Source: Spirosoma sp. KUDC1026
GTDB taxonomy: Bacteria; Bacteroidota; Bacteroidia; Cytophagales; Spirosomataceae
NCBI RefSeq assembly: GCF_013375035.1
Contig: NZ_CP056032.1
Coordinates: 2,340,001-2,404,000, forward strand
Reading direction: 5' to 3'
Length of the DNA stretch: 64,000 nt
The stretch's first letter is position 1. Each line of letters begins with the position of its first letter. The notes beneath the pieces are model-generated. The model was given only the letters and a program-made list of their open reading frames with translations. It was not told where the DNA came from and ran no database searches. Made by a program: the position numbers and the translations under genes. Of this stretch, positions 15,170 to 22,485 are shown piece after piece.

Positions 15170-17053
15170 ATGATAACCCATTTTCTTAAACAAAGATTTA
15201 GCCATCTGCTCGTTGCAATTTTGCTGGCGGGACAGTGTGTTTTTGCGCAACAGGCAGCCATTCAACGGGTTAACCCGACCAACTGGTGGGTGGGTATGCA
15301 CTGGAAGAACTTGCAGCTAATGGTTTACGGGCCTGAAGCCGGAAAACTGACGTATTCAGTAGCTTACCCCGGTGTCAGGCTGGTAAAAACGCACACCGTC
15401 GAAAACGCAAACTATGCGTTTCTCGACCTGACCATTGCCCCAACTGCGAAACCCGGTACGCTGAAACTGGTCGGGAAACGCGGTAGTCAGACACTGACAC
15501 AGCCCTTTGAATTGAAAGCGCGTGATAATTCGCCTAAAGGTCAGGGCGTAACGGATGCTGATTTCATTTACCTGGCCATGCCTGACCGCTTTGCCAACGG
15601 GGACGAGAGCAACGACAAGTTCGCTGATCTGGCCGACCCCAATGCCGACCGCTCCAATCCATTCTACCGGCATGGGGGGGACCTGGCCGGGGCCGAAAAA
15701 CACCTGGACTACCTGAAGGATCTGGGCGTTACGGCCATCTGGTTTACGCCCGTGCTGGAAAATAACCAGCCGCTGACCAATGAAGGTGGGTCGATGCGCT
15801 CGGCCTATCACGGCTACGGCTTCACCGATCATTACGAGGTTGACCGCCGGCTGGGTGGCAACGAGGCCTACAAGACTTTTGTGAAAAAAGCCCACGCAGC
15901 CGGCTTCAAAATCGTGCAGGACGCGGTCTATAACCACGTTGGGATCAACCACTGGATTCTGAAGGACCTGCCGATGAAAGACTGGCTGCACCAGTGGCCA
16001 ACCTACACCAATACGTCTTACAAGTACCAGCCGGTTACCGATCCGCACGGCGCCGAAAGCGACCGGAACGTAACAGTAAACGGTTGGTTTGTACCGTTCC
16101 TGCCCGATCTGAACCAGAGCAACCCCTACGTGGCAAACTTCCTGATTCAGCACGCCCTCTGGACGGTGGAAAATTTCGGCGTGGATGCCTGGCGCGTCGA
16201 TACGTATATGTACAACGACATGCCGTTCATGAACAAATGCAACCAGGCACTACTGGACGAGTATCCCAGGATTCACATTTTCGGTGAGTCGTGGGTGAAC
16301 AACGTAGTGGATCAGGCGTATTATACCCGTAATAAAATTGACTTCCCGTTCAAATCGAACCAGCCGGGTGGACTGGATTTCGTGGTATTCAGCGCCATCA
16401 ACGACGGCCTGAAAACGAAGTCGAACGATGGCGTAAACCGGTTCTACGAAGCGCTGGCGCAGGACGCCGTTTACGTCAATCCAAATAAGCTCGTTACGTT
16501 CCTGGACAATCACGATACCGACCGCTACCTGTCCATGATCGGTGAAGATTTCGATAAGTACAAAATCGGCCTGACCTGGTTGCTGACTACACGTGGGATT
16601 CCGTCAATGTATTACGGGACGGAGATTCTGATGAAGAACTTCAAAGACCCGTCGGATGCCGAAGTGCGCCGTGATTTTCCGGGTGGTTTTCCGGGCGACA
16701 AGGTCAATAAGTTTGAAGCCGCTGGCCGTACGGACCGGGAGAATGAAGCTTTTCAGCACGTCAGAAAACTGGCTACGTATCGACGCGACACGCCCGCTCT
16801 GCATTCTGGGAAATTAATGCAGTTTTTGCCGCAGGACGGTACGTACGTATACTTCCGGTACGACGACAAGAAGACGATCATGGTGGCAACCAATATGACG
16901 GACAAAGACGTGAGTCTCGATACCCGTCGTTTTGTCGAACGGATGAAAGGCTTTGCGAAAGCCCGGAATGTTCTGACCGATCAAGACCTGTCGGACCTGA
17001 GCCTGATTAAACTCCCCACTAAAACGGCGACGGTGCTGGAACTGAGCCGGTAG
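15170..17053 (+). CDS. Exported GH13 cyclomaltodextrinase/neopullulanase-like enzyme
   Basis: 627 residues from ATG 15170, which opens the signal peptide FSHLLVAILLAGQCVFAQ; the frame is open to 15134 but without ATG. An N-terminal beta-sandwich (INPTNWWVGMHWKNLQLMVYG-like start) resembles the cyclomaltodextrinase N domain of SusA-type proteins. The catalytic barrel has DAVYNHVG, nucleophile Asp344 in DAWRVDTYMYND, Glu373 in IHIFGESWVNN and Asp449 in FLDNHDTDR. It likely cuts starch or pullulan oligomers in the periplasm, feeding the cytoplasmic GH13 next door. Probable promoter at 15119. Confidence 0.94.
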   Translation: MITHFLKQRFSHLLVAILLAGQCVFAQQAAIQRVNPTNWWVGMHWKNLQLMVYGPEAGKLTYSVAYPGVRLVKTHTVENANYAFLDLTIAPTAKPGTLKLVGKRGSQTLTQPFELKARDNSPKGQGVTDADFIYLAMPDRFANGDESNDKFADLADPNADRSNPFYRHGGDLAGAEKHLDYLKDLGVTAIWFTPVLENNQPLTNEGGSMRSAYHGYGFTDHYEVDRRLGGNEAYKTFVKKAHAAGFKIVQDAVYNHVGINHWILKDLPMKDWLHQWPTYTNTSYKYQPVTDPHGAESDRNVTVNGWFVPFLPDLNQSNPYVANFLIQHALWTVENFGVDAWRVDTYMYNDMPFMNKCNQALLDEYPRIHIFGESWVNNVVDQAYYTRNKIDFPFKSNQPGGLDFVVFSAINDGLKTKSNDGVNRFYEALAQDAVYVNPNKLVTFLDNHDTDRYLSMIGEDFDKYKIGLTWLLTTRGIPSMYYGTEILMKNFKDPSDAEVRRDFPGGFPGDKVNKFEAAGRTDRENEAFQHVRKLATYRRDTPALHSGKLMQFLPQDGTYVYFRYDDKKTIMVATNMTDKDVSLDTRRFVERMKGFAKARNVLTDQDLSDLSLIKLPTKTATVLELSR

Positions 17054-17116
17054 GGGGGCTTCGACTGGCCCGGCTGATTCACGCTGATCAAGTTGCCTGA
17101 GGGTCTGGAATCCGTA

Positions 17117-17145
17117 TTGAAAATCAGGATGGTTGTTTATTTTTG
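17117..17145 (+). promoter_or_regulatory. Bacteroidota-type promoter for the PAS histidine kinase
   Basis: TTG (17117-17119), an 18 bp spacer and TATTTTTG (17138-17145) match the TTG-N19-TAnnTTTG consensus well. The gene starts at 17212. Confidence 0.5.
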
Positions 17146-17211
17146 CTTGGTAAGACTACCACTCAGTAAACTTTCTGGAACCAGTTCTTTACTGATATTT
17201 CTTCCTCTGCT

Positions 17212-18804
17212 ATGAACCCGCTCCGTCGATTTCCTCACACTGCTGATCAACCAGTAGGCCAGGCTGGGCAGCCGCCTGCTTCGTCCGGACTGATCGAGCT
17301 GGCGCTGGCTGCTTATGAGACCGCGCTGAACAGCGTGATTTCGATGGTGGCCATCCGGGATGAAGGCGGAACGGTGGTCGATTTTCTGATGCAGACGGCT
17401 AATCCAACCGTAGAAAAAAGTCTGTTCATGAAACCAGAACAGATTATCGGCTCCCGCCTGCTGGAAACGTTTCCCGGAAATATCGAATCGGGTCTGTTTG
17501 ACATGTACGTGCGCATCGTCGAAACCGGCCAGCCGGAGAGCGCCACGCAGTATTATAACGATGCCAACGGACTAGAAGCCTGGTTCGCTGTCTCGGCCGT
17601 TCGACAGGAGCCGGATGCGGTGGTGACCTCATTCACCAACATTACCGATGTCAAACGGGCCGAACAACTGGCCCAGCAGCAGGCCGATCTGCTGAACACG
17701 GTTCTCAACCACTCGCAGACCGCCATTTCGCTGCATGCAGCTATTCGAAACAGGAATGGGATTATTGTCGACTTTCGGACCGTTGTTGCTAACCAGCAAT
17801 CGCTGGAGTTGTGGGGTGACCTGGCCGACGATGTGCTGCACAAATCGTTCATGGAAGTTGTATCCAGTGACCAGCGGGAGCGGGAGTTCCCTCGTTACGT
17901 TCGGGTGATCGAAACCGGTGAGCCCGATCTGGACGAATTCTGTTCGGGCGATAAGTGGTTTATGCGGCTGCTGACAAAGTCGGGTGATGGGATCGTTATT
18001 TCGAGTGTGGACGTATCCGAAAGTAGGCGATACCGGCAGCAGCTCGAAGCCACGAATCTGGAGTTGAAACAGTCGAATGAAAACCTGCGATCGTTTGCCT
18101 ACATCGCCAGCCACGATTTGCAGGAGCCCCTGCGGAAGATACAGGCTTTCGGCGACATTCTGCGGGAACGTTACGCCCCGGAGCTGGGTGCCGATGGGAG
18201 CGATCTGGTGCACCGCATGCAGTCGGCCGCCGAGCGAATGTCGTTGCTGATCCGGAACTTGCTGGATTACTCCCGCATTACCAGCCAGCGCGACATGTTC
18301 CGGTCGTTTTCGCTAACTCGTCTGCTCGAAGACATTGTCGAAGATCTCTGGCATCCAATTCAGCAGACGGGTGCCCGGATCGAAATGGCTCACCTGCCCG
18401 AACTGGCCGGCGATCGACTGCAACTGCGTCAGCTGTTCCAGAACTTATTGTCAAACGCGCTTAAATTCTGCCGAACCGATGTATTGGGGAATCTCATTCC
18501 GCCCCACATCCGGATAAGCGCCGAACGTATAGAGGGCGAATTACCCGACGATCTGAAAAAAGATTTGCTGATGAAACAGCCTTACTGGGCAATCACTGTT
18601 GCCGACAACGGAATTGGTTTCGATCAGCGCTACGCTGACCGGATTTTTCAGGTTTTTCAGCGTCTGCACGGCAAGCAGCAATTTGCTGGCACGGGTATCG
18701 GCCTGGCCGTCGTGAAAAAAGTGGTCGAGCAGCACAGCGGGGCCATCCGCGTGAAAAGCGCCGTTGGACAGGGCGCTGAGTTTACCGTCTATCTGCCAGC
18801 GTAA
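17212..18804 (+). CDS. Cytoplasmic PAS-domain sensor histidine kinase
   Basis: 530 residues with no membrane segment. Two PAS-like sensor domains span about 30-145 and 160-270. A coiled helix leads to HisKA with His301 in IASHDLQEPLRKIQAFGDIL. HATPase_c follows with the N box NLLSNALKFCR, G1 VADNGIGF, F box RIFQVFQRLH and G2 GTGIGLAVVKKVVEQH. The ligand of the PAS domains is not visible. No response regulator is fused or directly adjacent; the LytTR pair begins 400 bp downstream. Start ATG 17212 follows a clear promoter. Confidence 0.93.
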   Translation: MNPLRRFPHTADQPVGQAGQPPASSGLIELALAAYETALNSVISMVAIRDEGGTVVDFLMQTANPTVEKSLFMKPEQIIGSRLLETFPGNIESGLFDMYVRIVETGQPESATQYYNDANGLEAWFAVSAVRQEPDAVVTSFTNITDVKRAEQLAQQQADLLNTVLNHSQTAISLHAAIRNRNGIIVDFRTVVANQQSLELWGDLADDVLHKSFMEVVSSDQREREFPRYVRVIETGEPDLDEFCSGDKWFMRLLTKSGDGIVISSVDVSESRRYRQQLEATNLELKQSNENLRSFAYIASHDLQEPLRKIQAFGDILRERYAPELGADGSDLVHRMQSAAERMSLLIRNLLDYSRITSQRDMFRSFSLTRLLEDIVEDLWHPIQQTGARIEMAHLPELAGDRLQLRQLFQNLLSNALKFCRTDVLGNLIPPHIRISAERIEGELPDDLKKDLLMKQPYWAITVADNGIGFDQRYADRIFQVFQRLHGKQQFAGTGIGLAVVKKVVEQHSGAIRVKSAVGQGAEFTVYLPA

Positions 18805-18826
18805 GCTTTGGGCGAATGACAAAAAA

Positions 18827-18864
18827 GCCCGACTAGAAAGCGGGTAACTGCTCTCTAGTCGGGC
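18827..18864 (-). terminator. Hairpin with T tract on the minus strand
   Basis: An 11-bp stem, GCCCGACTAGA / TCTAGTCGGGC, is flanked by six A at 18821-18826, so it is an intrinsic terminator only when read on the minus strand. On the plus strand it still follows the histidine kinase stop by 22 bp. The rest of 18865-19111 holds no gene I can support. Confidence 0.55.
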
Positions 18865-19111
18865 AATGGATAGAAGACGTGATTTCAGGACTGTTTACGG
18901 CCGCCGGGACCTTGCCGACGAACGCAGGCATCGACGGTAAATCGATGCGTTTGCGTCCATCCGCTGTTAAGTTTGAGGAGGTTGTGGTATTTAGTCGACC
19001 AGACACTGGAAATCTGGAAGACAGTCTCCATTTTTTGCTGATCAATAAACTAACTGTTTATGTATACAAAGTAATTGGGTGGACCAATGCGGTACAACCA
19101 ACGCCTGGTAC

Positions 19112-19148
19112 TTTGAGTGCGAAACCGGGGTGTTTTGAGTACGAAACC
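19112..19148 (+). promoter_or_regulatory. Tandem 22-bp direct repeat upstream of kinase/LytTR operon
   Basis: TTTGAGTGCGAAACC (19112-19126) and TTTGAGTACGAAACC (19134-19148) repeat with a 22 bp period. They lie just upstream of a TAGTTTTG -7-like element at 19173-19180. Direct repeats of this period fit LytTR binding, so autoregulation by the regulator at 20900 is a reasonable guess. Confidence 0.45.
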
Positions 19149-19172
19149 AGACGGCTCCTGCCTTTGTCTGTT

Positions 19173-19180
19173 TAGTTTTG
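19173..19180 (+). promoter_or_regulatory. -7 element of the kinase/LytTR operon
   Basis: TAGTTTTG matches TAnnTTTG. There is no good TTG at the -33 distance. The direct repeat lies in that position instead, as expected for an activator-dependent promoter. The start codon follows at 19204, so the leader would be very short. Confidence 0.35.
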
Positions 19181-19203
19181 TGTGCGTAGTCCAGATAACG
19201 TTA

Positions 19204-20910
19204 ATGTCACCTTTTTTCGGTTTCTGTAAGTTTATCAGAGCTTTACTTGGAATAACTTGGTTGATGAGTATGCTGGCCTCCTGCACCGAAACTCCGCGGA
19301 AGCCTATATCCAGAACCAGCGATAAACAGGCTGATAGTCTGGCCTTCTTTACTTACCTGGATGCCGGTGATTCGGTTTATGCCGCCAAGAAAGGCTATGC
19401 TTCATTTGCGGCCAGTTTGAAATATTATGATAGTGCGCAGGCTATTGCCGATCGCTCGGGCGACAGTTTACTACTGGCCGAAGCCATTTTTGCGAAAGGC
19501 CGGGTGCACGATGCTTGGAATAAGGAACCCCGGAAAACAATTGCCTACTTCAAGCAGGCGGCCTCGCTGTTCCGCCCGCTGCCGGTGGCTTATAAGCGTT
19601 ACCTGTACGCCAAACATCTGCTGGCGCATGCTTACGACAAAATTCAGGATAGCACCCATACCGCCCGGGTGCTGGCTGAACTGTACGCAGAACTGAAAAC
19701 TAAAGACACCGCGCTGCTGCGTAGCATTCCCTCAACGGCCGAAATGGCCCTGATTGCTACCGAGGTGCGGGCTTATCCGCTGGCCGATAGTATCCTGACC
19801 CATCTGTCTCGTCGGCAGTGGATACGTAACGACCCCAACACATACGACTACCTGGATCACTATTACCTCACCCGGAGCCGGCTGGAGGTGTTCTGGCGAA
19901 AGAATCCCCGATCCGCCTACGTCGATTCGCTGGAAATTGGGTTTCAGCGGAGCAAGAACGTAATAGATAGTTTGTACTATAGCACCAACCTGGCCAATCT
20001 GTATGCTGCCGGCGGTCGGTTTAAACAGGCATACACGTATCTGATGCTGGCACAGGTGCTGGGGCAGCGCCTGAACCAGCACAAATCCATCGCGGAAATG
20101 CAGCAGGCGCTGTTACGTAGTGAACTGAGGGCCGAAAAACGAAAACTTGAGTACCGGGCTTCTATCCGCGAAACCCGCCTGGTGGCACTCTGGATCATGG
20201 GGGCGCTGCTGGCCGTTATTACCGGGTTAAGTATTTACCTCTACTACCGCAACAAAAGCTACCGGGCCCAGTCGCAGCATCTGTCGGTGCTGAACGGGCA
20301 GCTCGATGACAAGGTGGAGCAGGTTGAACTGCTGAATAAAGAAATTCAGCACCGAATCAAAAACAACCTTCAGGTCATTTACAGCCTGCTGCGGATGCAG
20401 GAGCGAAAGAGCCAGCAGGTTGAAACAATAGAGTCGCTGCAGATCGCCCGGCTCCGGATCGAGAGTATTGCCAACCTGCACAATCAGCTTGCCGCCAGTA
20501 ATGACGAGTTGAGTATTGCCAGCTTCAGCGAGAACCTGATCCCGGCGGTTGTGGCTTGTTTTTCCGTCGACCGGCAGGTCATAACGCACGTAAACGCCAT
20601 CGACCGGCGGCTGTCGTCCAGGCAGTATCTGCCCCTGGCCCTGATGTTGACTGAATGGGTCATTAATTCACTGAAGCATGCCTCGCCCGCCAGTGGTATC
20701 CTGGAAATAAATGTTACTTTTAGCGAAATCGATAAACAGATCTGTCTCAGGTATTGCGATAACGGACAGTCCAGTCAAACCGGAGCCCGCTCGGGAGATG
20801 GGTTAGGAACTGAAATTATCAACCTGTTGAGTCGCCAGCTTGACGCGGTGCTGACCACTCCCGGCCTAAACCCATATCATTACGTACTCAGCTTTTCAAA
20901 TGACGGATAA
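19204..20910 (+). CDS. Membrane lipoprotein-type sensor kinase, HisKA_2 family
   Basis: 568 residues from ATG 19204; the frame is open to a GTG at 19117 but that would overlap the operator-like repeats. The N-terminus has a hydrophobic segment ending in MLASC, a plausible lipobox. Residues about 40-300 are helical, TPR-like (FAASLKYYDSAQ, AYTYLMLAQVLGQ). One transmembrane helix (about 326-348) precedes a coiled coil. His383 sits in IQHRIKNNLQVIYSLLRMQ, the HisKA_2 signature, and a degenerate HATPase domain follows (ALMLTEWVINSLKHA, CDNGQSS). It overlaps the LytTR regulator by 11 bp, so the two form one system. Confidence 0.9.
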   Translation: MSPFFGFCKFIRALLGITWLMSMLASCTETPRKPISRTSDKQADSLAFFTYLDAGDSVYAAKKGYASFAASLKYYDSAQAIADRSGDSLLLAEAIFAKGRVHDAWNKEPRKTIAYFKQAASLFRPLPVAYKRYLYAKHLLAHAYDKIQDSTHTARVLAELYAELKTKDTALLRSIPSTAEMALIATEVRAYPLADSILTHLSRRQWIRNDPNTYDYLDHYYLTRSRLEVFWRKNPRSAYVDSLEIGFQRSKNVIDSLYYSTNLANLYAAGGRFKQAYTYLMLAQVLGQRLNQHKSIAEMQQALLRSELRAEKRKLEYRASIRETRLVALWIMGALLAVITGLSIYLYYRNKSYRAQSQHLSVLNGQLDDKVEQVELLNKEIQHRIKNNLQVIYSLLRMQERKSQQVETIESLQIARLRIESIANLHNQLAASNDELSIASFSENLIPAVVACFSVDRQVITHVNAIDRRLSSRQYLPLALMLTEWVINSLKHASPASGILEINVTFSEIDKQICLRYCDNGQSSQTGARSGDGLGTEIINLLSRQLDAVLTTPGLNPYHYVLSFSNDG

Positions 20911-21655
20911 ACTGCAAATTCTGATCGTTGAAGATGAAGCCCTCATTGCCGAGAATCTCAAAATTACGCTCAACGACCTGGGCTACGAGGTGTCCGGAAT
21001 TGCCTATACGTATCGGCAGGCGCTGACCGCCCTCAACCAGCAGCCTACCGACCTGATTCTGCTCGATATCAATCTGGGGGGTAAATCTTCGGCTGAGAAC
21101 GGACTCGCGCTGGCTGAACAGATAACCAAGCCATTTATCTTTCTGACGGCCTACAACGACCGCCAGACCATTCTGGACGCTACCCGCCGACATCCCAGCG
21201 GGTATCTGATCAAACCGGTTAGCCCGGCGCTGCTGTTTGCCTCCATTCAAACGGCTATCGAACAACATACGGCTCGCCAGGAAGAATTGACTGCCCATCA
21301 GGAGCCTGATGAATCACCGGCATTTTTCTTCGTTAAAGTTGGTAACCGAACTATGAAATTATACTGGCGGGATGTGTACTGCCTGGAAGCTGGTAAAAAT
21401 TACGTGCAGGTGCGCGTGAATCACTCGCCCGTCGACTACACGATTCGGGGTACGCTGAGCTTTGTCGTGCACCAGTTGGTTCCTCCGGCTCTACAGACCC
21501 AGTTCCGCCAGCTCAACCGGAGTACGTACGTAAATCTTGGCTTCATCAGCGCCTTTGATTCTGATGCCGTCTACTGCGGTGACCGCCGGATCGAAAACAC
21601 CCGGATTCCGTACAAGGAGTTACAGAACCAACTGATGGACGTGAAACAGCTGTAA
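20900..21655 (+). CDS. LytTR-family response regulator
   Basis: 251 residues. The receiver domain (1-125) has acidic VEDEALIAENL, phosphoacceptor Asp56 in LILLDINLGG, Thr in FLTAYND and Lys in YLIKPVSP. The LytTR DNA-binding domain (about 145-250) has YCLEAGKNYVQVRV and FRQLNRSTYVNLGFISAF. It is translated from an ATG inside the end of the kinase gene, indicating coupled expression. LytTR proteins bind tandem direct repeats about 21-22 bp apart, such as the one at 19112-19148. Confidence 0.94.
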   Translation: MTDKLQILIVEDEALIAENLKITLNDLGYEVSGIAYTYRQALTALNQQPTDLILLDINLGGKSSAENGLALAEQITKPFIFLTAYNDRQTILDATRRHPSGYLIKPVSPALLFASIQTAIEQHTARQEELTAHQEPDESPAFFFVKVGNRTMKLYWRDVYCLEAGKNYVQVRVNHSPVDYTIRGTLSFVVHQLVPPALQTQFRQLNRSTYVNLGFISAFDSDAVYCGDRRIENTRIPYKELQNQLMDVKQL

Positions 21656-21694
21656 GACAGGTTTGTTTTTGACAGGATTAGAGGATTTGCAGGC

Positions 21695-21722
21695 TTGTTA
21701 TTGGCTGGTAATCCTATTTTTG
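21695..21722 (+). promoter_or_regulatory. Promoter of the beta-phosphoglucomutase gene
   Basis: TTG (21695-21697) and TATTTTTG (21715-21722) are separated by 17 bp, close to the Bacteroidota consensus. The ATG follows at 21746. Confidence 0.45.
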
Positions 21723-21745
21723 TGGTTCGATAAGCTGACAACCAC

Positions 21746-22420
21746 ATGCCAATTCGCGCATTTTTATTTGATCTCGACGGGGTAATCGTCGATACGGCCA
21801 TCTACCATTACCAGGCCTGGAAACGACTGGCTAATGAACTGGGCTTTGATATTTCCGAAGAATTTAACGAGAAACTAAAAGGCGTCAGCCGGACGGATTC
21901 GCTGGATCTGATTCTGGCGCACGGTAACCTGTCGTTGCCTGACGAGGAAAAAACCAGTCTGGCCAGCCAGAAAAATCAGTGGTATCTGGATCTGGTCAGT
22001 CGCATGACGCCCGAGGACGTATTGCCCGGTGTGGCCAGCTTCTTTGCTCAGGTACGTAAGACTACCCGCAGTGAGGGACCGTTGCTGACGGGACTGGGAT
22101 CGGTGAGCAAAAACGCTCCGTTGATTCTGGAACGTATTGGCCTCGCGGACCTGTTCGACGTTATTATCGACGGCAACAAGATCAGCAAAGGCAAGCCCGA
22201 CCCAGAGGTGTTCACCAAAGGGGCGGCCGAACTGGGCGTCAATCCAGACGAATGTGTCGTGTTTGAAGATGCCGTAGCTGGCGTGGAAGCCGGAAAGCGG
22301 GGCGGTATGTTCGTTGTCGGACTCGGCTCGCCCGACGTATTGACCCAGGCCGATCTGGTAGCCCCCTCGCTGGAACAGCTAACGGTCGATCAGGTGTTTG
22401 ATCAGTTTGAACTGAAATAA
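21746..22420 (+). CDS. pgmB: Beta-phosphoglucomutase-like HAD phosphatase/mutase
   Basis: 224 residues, cytoplasmic. HAD motif I is FLFDLDGVIVDTA with nucleophile Asp and acid/base Asp; the helical cap follows (AWKRLANELGF, KLKGVSRTDSLDLIL, the last like the beta-PGM cap signature). Motif II is LTGLGS, motif III Lys is in KISKGKPDPEVF, motif IV is VVFEDAVAGVEAG. It would convert beta-glucose-1-phosphate to glucose-6-phosphate after maltose or trehalose phosphorolysis. This fits the nearby malto-oligosaccharide GH13 genes, although no phosphorylase gene is in the window. It is closed by its own terminator. Confidence 0.88.
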   Translation: MPIRAFLFDLDGVIVDTAIYHYQAWKRLANELGFDISEEFNEKLKGVSRTDSLDLILAHGNLSLPDEEKTSLASQKNQWYLDLVSRMTPEDVLPGVASFFAQVRKTTRSEGPLLTGLGSVSKNAPLILERIGLADLFDVIIDGNKISKGKPDPEVFTKGAAELGVNPDECVVFEDAVAGVEAGKRGGMFVVGLGSPDVLTQADLVAPSLEQLTVDQVFDQFELK

Positions 22421-22421
22421 G

Positions 22422-22466
22422 AAACCGCGGGTGCCGATTACTGTTCTGTATCGGCGCCCGCGGTTT
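22422..22466 (+). terminator. Terminator after pgmB
   Basis: AAACCGCGGGTGCCGAT pairs with ATCGGCGCCCGCGGTTT with one mismatch around an 11-nt loop. It lies directly after the stop at 22420. It can also end the convergent gene at 22486. Confidence 0.85.
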
Positions 22467-22485
22467 ACAACTATGTTCGGGCGGC

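Noticed and set aside
15356..16153. Minus-strand open frame inside the exported GH13 gene
   Set aside because: Antisense to conserved GH13 motifs.
18833..19045. Minus-strand 70-codon frame between the kinase genes
   Set aside because: It begins with TTG, ends inside a hairpin stem and has no recognised domain. The minus-strand terminator at its end is curious, so it was kept only as a note.
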